DNA of 64,000 bases. Origin: Dolichospermum planctonicum (GTDB lineage Bacteria > Cyanobacteriota > Cyanobacteriia > Cyanobacteriales > Nostocaceae). This document shows, one piece after another, positions 1-7,588 of this stretch (its first letter is position 1; the number at the start of each line of letters is the position of its first letter). The DNA is taken from positions 1 through 64,000 of the forward strand of contig NZ_BJCF01000002.1 of NCBI RefSeq assembly GCF_005402965.1. The letters are read 5' to 3'. The position numbers and the translations under genes were made by a program. The notes beneath the pieces are model-generated. The model was not told where the DNA came from. It ran no database searches and saw only the letters and a list, made by a program, of their open reading frames with translations.

Positions 1-782
1 ATCAAGGTATCTGTTCCCTCATCGCCATTGCTTGTGACGTTATCCTTGATTTGGATACTGCCATCAGAGAGAATATTTGCCTGAAATTCTGTATGGCTTC
101 CTGCGTAATTAACTATGTCATTACCCGTATCACCATTGAGGGTGTCATTACCAGCACCACCATTGAGAATATCATTACCAGCACCACCATTGAGGGTGTC
201 ATTGCCACCAAGACCATTAATAGTGTTATCACCTATAGTACCTTCAAGGGTGTTATTACTATCATCACCATTGATGATGCTCTCCAGGGTTTCAATTGAG
301 AGAAACCAACCACCAGCAACATTTCCCACATCACCACTGACATCATCGAATATGTAGAGCCGCCACTGACCGTTGGGGTTAGTACCGTTAAAGACAGAAA
401 AGTCTGCATTGTAAGATCCACCGGGGGCAGGAGAGGGAAAAGAGTCGGAGTCACCAACATTATTAGTTGGCCGATAAGTACCACTGCTAATGCCTCCTTC
501 AGAAAGACTAGAAGTGGCAGTGGCATCAAAAGTCAAAGTAACGTTGTTTATATCATTACTACCCCCTGCATCAGACATCAGGATGCTGTTCGCGCCCGTT
601 GGACTTACTAAAAGCACATCAATGTCCCCTGGCCAGGTATGGTTGAGGTTAGTCAGGGTGACTGTTAGCTTAGTCAAATTACCACTTGTTCCGGAAACAT
701 TGATAATTGAAGGATAAGGATCACTTGTCCCGTAGTTTGGAATAGAGATGAAGTTAGTGTTACTGAAAGTTGAAGTTGGCAT
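1..782 (-). CDS. P-domain / RTX calcium-binding secreted protein (3' part outside window)
   Basis: An open minus-strand frame runs from the ATG at 780-782 off the left edge (260 codons, no stop). Residues about 25-165 read like a proprotein-convertase P-domain: a beta-rich stretch with HTWPGDIDVLLVSPTG, then NPNGQWRLYIFDD and GGWFLSIET near its end. From about residue 172 there are RTX nonapeptides (GGNDTLNGGAGND, repeated), which bind calcium in proteins exported by type I secretion. No N-terminal signal peptide is visible, which fits export by a C-terminal signal. Its substrate or role cannot be told. Plus-strand frames across the same bases are antisense shadows of the repeats. The domain reading is confident; the full length and function are unknown. 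Confidence 0.85.
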   Translation of the reverse strand, partial: MPTSTFSNTNFISIPNYGTSDPYPSIINVSGTSGNLTKLTVTLTNLNHTWPGDIDVLLVSPTGANSILMSDAGGSNDINNVTLTFDATATSSLSEGGISSGTYRPTNNVGDSDSFPSPAPGGSYNADFSVFNGTNPNGQWRLYIFDDVSGDVGNVAGGWFLSIETLESIINGDDSNNTLEGTIGDNTINGLGGNDTLNGGAGNDILNGGAGNDTLNGDTGNDIVNYAGSHTEFQANILSDGSIQIKDNVTSNGDEGTDTL

Positions 783-850
783 GGAGATAAACCTGTGTAT
801 TGTGAATGGTTATTTTCTGAAAATTATCATACCTGCGACATAGTTTTGTA

Positions 851-1060
851 CTAACTTTGTACTGACTTTGTAATCGCCTGGATAGCAATAGGATTTAAAT
901 ATCTATCTAAAGATAGATGACAAATCAGCCTTTCTTGCTCGGCTTGATTGTTGACGGTGACAAGATTTCCGCCTAAACTCCGTGCCTGTGCTTGAGCTTG
1001 TTGCCATGTTACAGCGGTAGTGAGACGATAAATAGACCCAGCGTATGTAAATGTTGTCAT
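851..1060 (-). pseudogene. truncated C-type lectin-like domain protein
   Basis: A 69-codon frame. Residues 1-46 resemble the start of cyanobacterial C-type-lectin-fold proteins: MTTFTYAGSIYRLTT, then TWQQAQAQARSLGGNLVTVN and NQAEQERLI. The family domain is usually about 120-130 residues, so only the first third is present. Homology by eye stops at residue 46, exactly where the palindromic sequence at 901-922 begins; the last 23 residues (CHLSLDRYLNP...) come from that sequence and the following repeats. It lies just upstream of the P-domain/RTX gene on the same strand, and lectin and RTX modules often share one protein in cyanobacteria, so this may be debris of a related secreted protein. Probably non-functional. 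Confidence 0.6.
901..922. repeat. palindromic repeat, copy 1
   Basis: ATCTATCTAAAGATAGAT at 901-918 is a near-perfect palindrome. With its flank it reads TTGTCATCTATCT on the minus strand. The same extended sequence occurs in the opposite orientation at 1229-1251. This copy marks the exact end of lectin homology in the truncated ORF. Confidence 0.7.
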
Positions 1061-1228
1061 GACTATAACTGTTTAATTAGATGATGTTTCTGAACTGTGC
1101 TAGGAAAAATCTTTCTCGCTTAAATATTTTATTCCACTGCTAAGTGACTTCCATACTGAGAAACACTGACTTCATCTGACTTCATCTGACTTGAGAGCTA
1201 ATTTTGACACCAAAAAACAAAACAACCA

Positions 1229-1251
1229 TTGTCATCTATCTAAAGATAGAT
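1229..1251. repeat. palindromic repeat, copy 2 (inverted relative to copy 1)
   Basis: TTGTC followed by ATCTATCTAAAGATAGAT. It lies in the spacer between the truncated lectin ORF and the HTH/NB-ARC gene, about 110 bp before that gene's ATG. It could be an operator for the neighbouring HTH protein or the end of a small inserted element; the sequence alone does not decide. Confidence 0.6.
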
Positions 1252-1359
1252 TTACATGACGCACTGATTATGAGAAGATATCACTCATAACATCTGAAAT
1301 TTAGTCAAATCTGCCTGAAAAAGTGGATTATTGCCGTCTCTATGTAAATTATTTATAAT

Positions 1360-2601
1360 ATGCGAAAGTCAATTAAAGTAAGCAATGACCGTATTCAACA
1401 GGTTAATATGGCACTTGGAGTTAATGGCTACCCCAGCCAAAGATCTTTAGCTTATGACACAGGATTATCCCTATCTACAATTAGTAATTTTCTGACTGGT
1501 AAACCTGTTAGTTATACAAGCTTTGAAGAACTGTGTCGTAAATTAAATCTAGATTGGCAAGAAATTACTACCAGTGTTCAAGTAATATCTACCACTCCCA
1601 CATACGCACAAATACGCAAAAAAGAACCAAATGCAAATCAATTTCTAGACTGGGGAACTGCAATTGATATTTCAGAATTTTACGGATATAGCCAAGAACT
1701 GACACAATTACAGTCATGGATTTTACAAGATGGTTGTCGTGTACTGGGATTATTCGGTATGGTTGGAGTTGGAAAAACAACCTTAGCTACTCAACTAGCA
1801 AAACAAATTCAAAATCAATTTGATTACGTTTTTTGGCGTTATGTGCCTAATGTCCTGTCTTTTGATGAGATGATTACTGATATGCTATCCTTGGTGTCCA
1901 ATTACAAGGAAAGTAAACCCAATATTCATCGAATTATCCATTATTTGCGTGCTTATCGTTGTCTGATTATCTTGGATGACATCAAAATAGTTGTAGACGA
2001 GTTTGATAGCGAATATAATCATATTATCCAAGTAATTGCGAAAACCAATCATCAAAGCTGTCTAATTTTCACCTGTCGAAATCAACCTGACCAAATTAGT
2101 TTACTGGAAAACTGGTCATCCTCAGTGCGTTCTTTGAGATTGTTTGGTTCTTTTAAAACAGCGTTTTCCTTAATACAATCAAAACAACTATTGGGGACAG
2201 AACAACAAAAATATGAATTATGCGATTTATATGGTAATAATCCTTTAAAAATTCAAATAGCTATTAATGCGATCATCAAATTATTTAATGGTGATATTAG
2301 CAAATTTCTAGCACAGAATACCCTATTAGTCAGTTATCATCTTCACAGGTTGCTAGAACAACAGTTAAATTGTCTCTGTGATCTAGAAAAGCAAATCATC
2401 TATTATTTGGCAATTAACTGGCAATTAACAACAATTACTGATTTAGAAAATATATTACCTCATATTTCTAGATCCCATTTTTGGCAAGCAATAGAAAGGC
2501 TACATTCACGCTCTTTAATTCAGGAAAAAGCAGGTAAATATACTTTGCAACCTGTAGTTATGGAGTACGTTATGGAACAATTTAAACCAAAACCTGTATG
2601 A
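1360..2601 (+). CDS. HTH-NB-ARC STAND ATPase without sensor repeats
   Basis: A 413-residue protein. Residues 1-70 form a helix-turn-helix domain (SQRSLAYDTGLSLSTISNFL, then KLNLDWQEI) of the kind found at the N-terminus of cyanobacterial NB-ARC/WD40 signalling proteins. The ATPase core has a P-loop at 133-141 (GMVGVGKTT) and a Walker B at 201-207 (CLIILDD). After about residue 340 a winged-helix-like segment follows, ending PVVMEYVMEQF. STAND proteins normally continue into WD40 or TPR repeats that sense a ligand; here the protein stops before any repeat, so it is a short form or a truncated one. STAND ATPases act as nucleotide switches in regulation or defence; the signal here is unknown. 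No partner gene follows within 700 bp. Confidence 0.8.
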   Translation: MRKSIKVSNDRIQQVNMALGVNGYPSQRSLAYDTGLSLSTISNFLTGKPVSYTSFEELCRKLNLDWQEITTSVQVISTTPTYAQIRKKEPNANQFLDWGTAIDISEFYGYSQELTQLQSWILQDGCRVLGLFGMVGVGKTTLATQLAKQIQNQFDYVFWRYVPNVLSFDEMITDMLSLVSNYKESKPNIHRIIHYLRAYRCLIILDDIKIVVDEFDSEYNHIIQVIAKTNHQSCLIFTCRNQPDQISLLENWSSSVRSLRLFGSFKTAFSLIQSKQLLGTEQQKYELCDLYGNNPLKIQIAINAIIKLFNGDISKFLAQNTLLVSYHLHRLLEQQLNCLCDLEKQIIYYLAINWQLTTITDLENILPHISRSHFWQAIERLHSRSLIQEKAGKYTLQPVVMEYVMEQFKPKPV

Positions 2602-3147
2602 GAATTAGTGAATAAAAATATGGGTTCGTAAACAATAACTTGACCATTGTTTGTAGGTTTGGTTGAACGCAGTCAAACCCAACAAATGGGCCGAAATGTT
2701 GTAAATAGGGTAGAATGTCGGGTTTCGTTCCTCAGCATTTTCTGAAATGGCAAACATCTTTTACAGCAGTTCCCGATCTTATGAAGTACAAATATCAATA
2801 ATAAAACTCTTGTGGTGCGGGCATACTTCGACCAATCTCAGTACAAGTCTTGCCCGCACAAGGTGTATCTCACTCAAAGCTACTTGCTGTAAAAGCGATC
2901 GCTCTGGTAAAATCATAAAGTCAAGTTAGAATAGAGGAAATTCTGGCTACAGATTTTTACAAAGCATAGAATATAAAATATACATGAGCAATAAAACATT
3001 TAGATGAGAACTCAAAAATGTTGGGTTTCGTTCCTCAACCCAACCTACGAATATATTTGAGTTTTGAACGGGATTTTTTTACGTTTGCGGAGGGTGTCAT
3101 TAGCTATATAATTTAATTATATTAATAATATTACCAAATTAACCCAC
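2602..3147. other. intergenic stretch with repeat debris
   Basis: I see no convincing gene. The stretch holds two copies of a GGGTTTCGTTCCTCA repeat (near 2719 and 3024), a HIP1 octamer at 2895-2902 and AT-rich sequence. The 60-codon frame at 2747-2929 has no recognisable protein features. Confidence 0.5.
3020..3044. repeat. hairpin-forming dispersed repeat
   Basis: Perfect 8-bp arms GTTGGGTT (3020-3027) and AACCCAAC (3037-3044) around a 9-base loop, followed by CTACG. A partial copy without the second arm lies at about 2718-2740. It resembles short palindromic repeats scattered in cyanobacterial genomes. Confidence 0.6.
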
Positions 3148-3332
3148 TAAGTAGGAGAACGGAAAAAAAACCGACATAAGTAACGAAAAGTAAAGTTGCC
3201 CAAAACCGTTCGGCTGACGCTCACGGCGAAGCCTCTTCCCTGTTCCCTGTTCCCAGTTAAGAGTTCCCTGTTCCCAGTTAAGAGTTCCCTGTTCCCTTGT
3301 CATAACGACAATTTTTAACGCCAACCTACTTA
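3148..3332 (-). mobile_element. TAAGTAGG element, copy A (full)
   Basis: Bounded by perfect 8-bp terminal inverted repeats: TAAGTAGG at 3148-3155 and CCTACTTA at 3325-3332. One end has conserved sequence (GTCGGTTTTTTTTCCGTT, AAAGTTGCCCAAAACC on the other strand); the other has TTGTCGTTATGACAAGGGAA read on the minus strand. The core consists of heptamer-like units (GGGAACA, AACTCTT). No transposase is encoded, so it looks non-autonomous. Other copies in the window: 57693-57891 (full), 46698-46779 and 62771-62967 (partial). Its end lies 3 bp before the start codon of the next gene, so that gene's leader and ribosome-binding region are element-derived. Confidence 0.7.
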
Positions 3333-3335
3333 CCC

Positions 3336-4241
3336 ATGACAAAAAAAATATTAACTGGAATCAGTTCAACAGCTTACGAACACCCTTTTGATCGAAAAGC
3401 TTTGGCTTCTTTACAAAATATGCCCGGTATTTCTCCTTTACTGAAAAAAGTCAACGAATATGGTATTGATCGTTTACTGAGATTACAAAGTATTGCTAGT
3501 GAAATCAGAGTTACACCCCGGAATTTTCCCCAATTATATCAACCATTGCTAGAAGCTTGCCAAATTCTGGATGTGACAACCATTCCTGAATTGTATTTGT
3601 TTCGAGGCACAGGACATATTCAAACCTATATTATTGGCGTAGAAAAACCTATTATTGGGATTAATATTGAAGCAATGGAATGGTTAAATTATGATGAATT
3701 ACTATTTATTTTTGGATACGAAATTGCTAGAATTAAAAGTCAACATATGATTTATCATCAAATATCAATTGTCATGCCGGCATTGAAAGTATGGTTAAGT
3801 AGTACCACATTAGGATTAGGAGGATTGATCGCTAGTGGTGTGGAATTAGCGTTATATAATTGGGTAATGATGGCAAAATTTACAGCAGACCGTGCAGGTT
3901 TATTAGCTTGTCAAAATATTCATGTTGCAACTACCGCATTAATGAAACTTGCGGGTTTACCAGAAGAGTATTTAACCCCTAATGTCATCGAAGATTTCCT
4001 AATTCAATCCCGCGAATTTACTGCTAATAGTGTTGATAATCTAGATCAAGTTACGAAAATATTAAGTTATTCAGAATCTCATCTTTCTTGGTTAGTCATG
4101 CGAACTGGTGAATTATTAAAATGGGTTGATTCGGGAGCATATAATCGTTTAATTCAAGATGAAAATATCAACACACCAGTAACAGAAGAAATACCCGAAA
4201 CAGGAGAAAAAGAAGGATGGAATTTTTTAAATTCTTGGTAA
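3336..4241 (+). CDS. M48-family peptidase homologue lacking zinc ligands
   Basis: A 301-residue protein that reads like cyanobacterial M48 (HtpX/Ste24-type) proteins: the segment FGYEIARIKSQHMIYHQ (126-142) aligns with the usual GHELGHI..GH helix, and FTADRAGLLACQ (182-193) with the second conserved block. However, the HExxH motif is Y128-E129-I-A-R132, so both zinc histidines are replaced, and K181 sits where the third ligand (Glu before YxAD) is expected. A hydrophobic segment at about 146-180 could be membrane-associated. The frame is intact over 300 codons, so it is probably expressed, but as a pseudo-protease; its role is not known. The start is the ATG at 3336, immediately after a repeat element, with no clear Shine-Dalgarno. 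Confidence 0.75.
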   Translation: MTKKILTGISSTAYEHPFDRKALASLQNMPGISPLLKKVNEYGIDRLLRLQSIASEIRVTPRNFPQLYQPLLEACQILDVTTIPELYLFRGTGHIQTYIIGVEKPIIGINIEAMEWLNYDELLFIFGYEIARIKSQHMIYHQISIVMPALKVWLSSTTLGLGGLIASGVELALYNWVMMAKFTADRAGLLACQNIHVATTALMKLAGLPEEYLTPNVIEDFLIQSREFTANSVDNLDQVTKILSYSESHLSWLVMRTGELLKWVDSGAYNRLIQDENINTPVTEEIPETGEKEGWNFLNSW

Positions 4242-4306
4242 TTTAACTGGGTATTGCTGTTAGAGATTTCCCAATAAAAATATCTCAAAATAAATTCATC
4301 AGTCTT

Positions 4307-4335
4307 CATCTGTGTTAATCTGCGTTAATCTGCGG
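4307..4335. repeat. dispersed 'ATCTGCGTTAATCTGCG' repeat
   Basis: Iterated (A)ATCTGTGTT/ATCTGCGTT units in the 254-bp spacer before the 2TM gene. Similar units occur near 51537-51560, 59200-59222, 59387-59413 and 62685-62717, so it belongs to a dispersed family in this genome. Confidence 0.6.
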
Positions 4336-4495
4336 TTAATTATCCTTCAAATCTTCATCTAACCACAGATACCACTCTAGAACCCACGAAAAAGAACTAA
4401 ACCAGAATAGATTTAAATTTGCTAACCTGGAAGTAGTACCAATATTGCTGATAGTAGTGTGGTTCTCTATGAAAACGTTTATTTGAGCAAGAATT

Positions 4496-4996
4496 ATGAC
4501 AGAATTTAATTCTCATACCCTGCGTTCCTATACTCAAGAGGATGTACAGCAAATCCTACAATTAGCAATTTCTCGTCAAGTCAATGACAATAATCAAGAA
4601 TTTTCCTATCAACAGATATTGGAAATTGCTAAAGAGTTACAAATATCACCTGATAATCTCCAACAAGCGGAACGAGATTGGTTGGTTAAACAAAGCGAAT
4701 TCGAGCAACGTCAAGCTTTTAACCTTTATCGTCGCAGTAAATTTAAAAAACGTCTCGGAAATTACGCAATTATTAACATTTTTTTCCTAGCCATGGATTC
4801 CCTAAGTGGCGGTATTTCTTGGTCACTTTATATCTTAGTCGCTTCTGCATTAGCCATATCTTTAGATATTTGGAATACTTTTCAAACTAAAGGGGAAGAT
4901 TACGAAATCGCTTTTCAAAGATGGAATCGCAACCATCAAATTAAACAAACAATTAATACAGTTTTAAATAAGTGGTTTAAGGTATTTAGTCCTTAA
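4496..4996 (+). CDS. 2TM-domain membrane protein
   Basis: A 166-residue protein. Residues 1-70 are a soluble helical region (YTQEDVQQILQLA ... ISPDNLQQAERDWL) as found before 2TM domains in cyanobacteria. Residues about 90-130 contain two closely spaced hydrophobic helices (NYAIINIFFLAMDSL and SLYILVASALAISLDIW) with a basic stretch in front (RRSKFKKRL), matching the 2TM family. The C-terminal tail is charged and probably cytosolic. Function is unknown for the family; some members are fused to sensor kinases or regulators. It converges on prfA. Confidence 0.7.
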   Translation: MTEFNSHTLRSYTQEDVQQILQLAISRQVNDNNQEFSYQQILEIAKELQISPDNLQQAERDWLVKQSEFEQRQAFNLYRRSKFKKRLGNYAIINIFFLAMDSLSGGISWSLYILVASALAISLDIWNTFQTKGEDYEIAFQRWNRNHQIKQTINTVLNKWFKVFSP

Positions 4997-5006
4997 ACCT
5001 GAGAAT

Positions 5007-5047
5007 AGTTAACTATCTATTTTTCCTGTTTCCTGTGATAATTAACT
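5007..5047. terminator. possible bidirectional hairpin between 2TM gene and prfA
   Basis: Arms AGTTAACTATC (5007-5017) and GATAATTAACT (5037-5047) pair at 10 of 11 positions between two converging genes; the right arm covers the prfA stop codon. A T-run (TATTTTT) follows the left arm. It may end both transcripts, including the long ribosomal operon. Confidence 0.45.
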
Positions 5048-6142
5048 ACTAGAACCGGAGGCGGCTAATTCTGCTAACCGTTCTTGTTGGTCTTGAGATA
5101 TACAAGATTGGATCACGGTTTCTATATCACCCTCCAAGACAGGATTAAGGGTAAAATTTTGACCTAAACGGTGGTCAGTCACCCGACTATCTTTATAGTT
5201 GTAGGTGCGAATCTTTTCCGAACGAGAACCCGTACCAACTTGGGATCTCCGCATGGAAGTGACAGCATCCTGTTGTTCTCGCAGTTTTAATTCATACAAT
5301 TTAGCCCGGAGAATTTGCATCGCCCGTTCTTTATTCTGTAACTGACTACGTTCTTCTGTACAGAAAATCCGAATACCTGTAGGTTTGTGAAATAAGTCAG
5401 CGGCTGTTTCCACCTTATTCACGTTTTGTCCACCCGCACCACCAGAACGGGCTGTACTCATTTCAATATCTTTCGGATCAATATGGACTTCCACTTCATC
5501 CACTTCCGGCATAATCGCTATAGTAGCGGTAGAAGTGTGAACCCTTCCCCCAGATTCCGTTGCTGGTACGCGCTGTACACGATGTACACCAGATTCAAAC
5601 TTGAGTTTACTATAAACACTATCACCTTGAACTTCTAGAATTACCTCTTTAAAACCGCCCATTTCCCCAGGGGACTCGCTGACTAACTTCACCTTCCAAC
5701 CTTGGTTATCAGCATACCGGGAATACATTCGCAGTAAATCTCCTGCCCAGATACTTGCTTCATCACCACCTGTACCAGCGCGGATTTCCAACATAATGTT
5801 TTTATCATCGTTGGGGTCACGGGGTAACAGCAATACCTTTAAGCGACTTTCTAAATATTCTAGCTTTTCTTCTAGTTCGCTAACTTCCAATGCGGCCATC
5901 TCATGCAACTCTAGGTCGCTATTAGACTCTTTGAGTATTTGACGCGCCCCTACCAATTCATCCTGGGCTGTTTTCCAAGTTTCATAGGTATTAACTACCT
6001 CTTCCAAAGAAGAACGAGACTTAGCAATTTTTTGATACTCATCAGGATTACTAGCGGTATCAGGATCAGCTAAACGGCGTGTTAATTCATTAAAGGTTTG
6101 TTCAACGGATTTAAGTTTCTCCAGTAAGTATAATTCTGCCAT
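5042..6142 (-). CDS. prfA: peptide chain release factor 1
   Basis: RF1 recognises UAA and UAG and triggers release of the finished protein. The 366-residue protein shows the stop-codon-reading PAT motif at 193-195 and the catalytic GGQ at 237-239 ([13 protein letters not shown]). Although the frame is open further upstream, I chose the ATG at 6142: it gives the family start [10 protein letters not shown] and the usual length, and an AGGAG lies about 12 bases before it. It is the last gene of the ribosomal cluster, 126 bp after rpmE, so it is probably co-transcribed. Confidence 0.97.
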   Translation of the reverse strand: MAELYLLEKLKSVEQTFNELTRRLADPDTASNPDEYQKIAKSRSSLEEVVNTYETWKTAQDELVGARQILKESNSDLELHEMAALEVSELEEKLEYLESRLKVLLLPRDPNDDKNIMLEIRAGTGGDEASIWAGDLLRMYSRYADNQGWKVKLVSESPGEMGGFKEVILEVQGDSVYSKLKFESGVHRVQRVPATESGGRVHTSTATIAIMPEVDEVEVHIDPKDIEMSTARSGGAGGQNVNKVETAADLFHKPTGIRIFCTEERSQLQNKERAMQILRAKLYELKLREQQDAVTSMRRSQVGTGSRSEKIRTYNYKDSRVTDHRLGQNFTLNPVLEGDIETVIQSCISQDQQERLAELAASGSSS

Positions 6143-6268
6143 GATGACTATAAATGCTCCTAAAAAATAACAAGTTGGCTCAAGCATAAAATGAGAAGCG
6201 ACCCAGCGCAGTGCGGGGTCGTCTATGGCTTCCGCCATGCACTCGCTTAAATAGCTATAGCCAACCCG

Positions 6269-6505
6269 CTACTTTTGATTATCGTCAGCAGTTTGAGCGC
6301 TGGACATACCATATTTACGGAGAAAGCGTTCTACACGGCCTTCAGTATCAATCATTTTCTGAGTACCAGTGTAAAAGGGGTGATTTCCAGACCAAACATC
6401 TACGTGGAGTTCGGGCTTGGTAGCGCCAATGGTCATCACTACTTGACCATTACAGTAGACCTTAGCGTCTGGATACCATTTAGGGTGAATATCAGGTTTA
6501 GCCAT
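6269..6505 (-). CDS. rpmE: 50S ribosomal protein L31 (zinc-free form)
   Basis: 78 residues with the L31 signature NHPFYTG. The zinc-binding form carries paired cysteines; here only one Cys is present (VYCNGQVV) and the second pair is replaced by VWSGN, so it is the C-minus type that does not need zinc. It follows rpsI by 173 bp in the ribosomal cluster. Confidence 0.96.
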   Translation of the reverse strand: MAKPDIHPKWYPDAKVYCNGQVVMTIGATKPELHVDVWSGNHPFYTGTQKMIDTEGRVERFLRKYGMSSAQTADDNQK

Positions 6506-6678
6506 TGTTTTTTGTGTTGTGAATGTATATAAATTTTGACACTTTAGATTTTAGATTTTGAGATAAATCTCTATGGCTTAGGCCATGCTTTGCTATTATA
6601 TATCTCTATCGTCCCTCAGAGACAATACATATTGCTGCGCTGGTGGAGAAAAACCCCAAATCCAAAATCCAAAAGTGA

Positions 6679-7095
6679 TTAACGTTTGGAGTATTGAGGT
6701 GCTTTGCGGGCTTTATGTAAACCGTATTTCTTCCGTTCTTTAGCTCGTGGGTCACGAGTTAAATACCCTTCGGTTTTCAAAGGTGAACGGTTATCCGGGT
6801 CAAGCTCACATAAAGCGCGGGCTACTCCTAGACGGATAGAATCAGCTTGTCCAGTTAAGCCACCACCTTCAGCTTTCACAACAATGTCGTATTCGTTTTC
6901 CAAACCCAATGTTTCTAAAGGTGCTTTAATAGCTCCTAAATAGTTGGGATTGAATTGGAAATACAATTCTCCATCTTTACCGTTAACAGTCATTTTACCA
7001 GCACCAGGAACTAGGCGAACTCTGGCCACTGAGCATTTACGACGACCAGTACCCCAGTAAACGGCACGACCGCTATTAATTTCTGCTACCTGCAT
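6679..7095 (-). CDS. rpsI: 30S ribosomal protein S9
   Basis: 138 residues, ending with the invariant S9 tail [17 protein letters not shown] whose last Arg contacts P-site tRNA. The start overlaps the rplM stop by one base (TAATG), so the two genes, which pair in most bacteria, are translationally coupled. Confidence 0.98.
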   Translation of the reverse strand: MQVAEINSGRAVYWGTGRRKCSVARVRLVPGAGKMTVNGKDGELYFQFNPNYLGAIKAPLETLGLENEYDIVVKAEGGGLTGQADSIRLGVARALCELDPDNRSPLKTEGYLTRDPRAKERKKYGLHKARKAPQYSKR

Positions 7096-7550
7096 TAATT
7101 TTCTCCAGGAATTGTACTAATGGTGATTTCTTTAGGTTGTTGTGCTGCATGAGGGTGGGTAGGTCCTGCATAGACTTTTAGTTTGGTAAATAGTTGTTTA
7201 CCCAAACTGTTTTTAGGTAACATACCCTTAATGGCGTGTTCGAGGATTCTTTCTGGTAAGCGCTGTTGCAACTTAGCGAAGGTTTCTGTTTTCATGCCAC
7301 CGGGACGGCCAGAATGACGACGGTAAAGTTTTTGGGTGCGCTTTTTACCTGTAACTGCTACTTTCTCAGCATTGATAATAATCACAAAATCCCCTGTATC
7401 TAAATGGGGAGTATATTCGGCTTTTCTCTTCCCTCTGAGAATCATAGCGACTTCGCTGGCCAATCTTCCCAGACGCTTATCTGTAGCGTCTACTAAGTAC
7501 CAATCACGCTCAAGAGATGCTTGAGGGGGAAGGTAGGTTTTACTACTCAT
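7095..7550 (-). CDS. rplM: 50S ribosomal protein L13
   Basis: 151 residues with typical L13 blocks ([34 protein letters not shown]). L13 is an early-assembly protein of the large subunit. Its Shine-Dalgarno (AAAGGA) lies inside a heptamer repeat just upstream (see 7551-7588). It overlaps rpsI by one base. Confidence 0.98.
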   Translation of the reverse strand: MSSKTYLPPQASLERDWYLVDATDKRLGRLASEVAMILRGKRKAEYTPHLDTGDFVIIINAEKVAVTGKKRTQKLYRRHSGRPGGMKTETFAKLQQRLPERILEHAIKGMLPKNSLGKQLFTKLKVYAGPTHPHAAQQPKEITISTIPGEN

Positions 7551-7588
7551 TTTTTGTCCTTTGTCCTTTGTCCTTTGTCAGTTGTCAG
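7551..7588 (-). promoter_or_regulatory. heptamer repeat supplying the rplM ribosome-binding site
   Basis: On the minus strand the spacer reads (GACAACT)n then three AAAGGAC units and AAAAA before the rplM ATG. The last AAAGGA is at a good Shine-Dalgarno distance (about 8 bases). The repeat also forms the truA stop region. The repeat therefore does double duty as spacer and ribosome-binding site. Confidence 0.6.

Noticed and set aside
51-357. Two overlapping plus-strand frames with Ile/Thr- and Leu/Pro-rich repeats
   Set aside because: They are antisense to the RTX repeats of the minus-strand gene at 1-782; their periodicity is explained by that.
2747-2929. 60-codon plus-strand frame
   Set aside because: Low-quality sequence with many Ser/Cys, no start signal, no family; surrounded by repeats.
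3139-3342. 67-codon minus-strand frame with NWEQGTL repeats
   Set aside because: Lies within element copy A; repeats come from the heptamer core.
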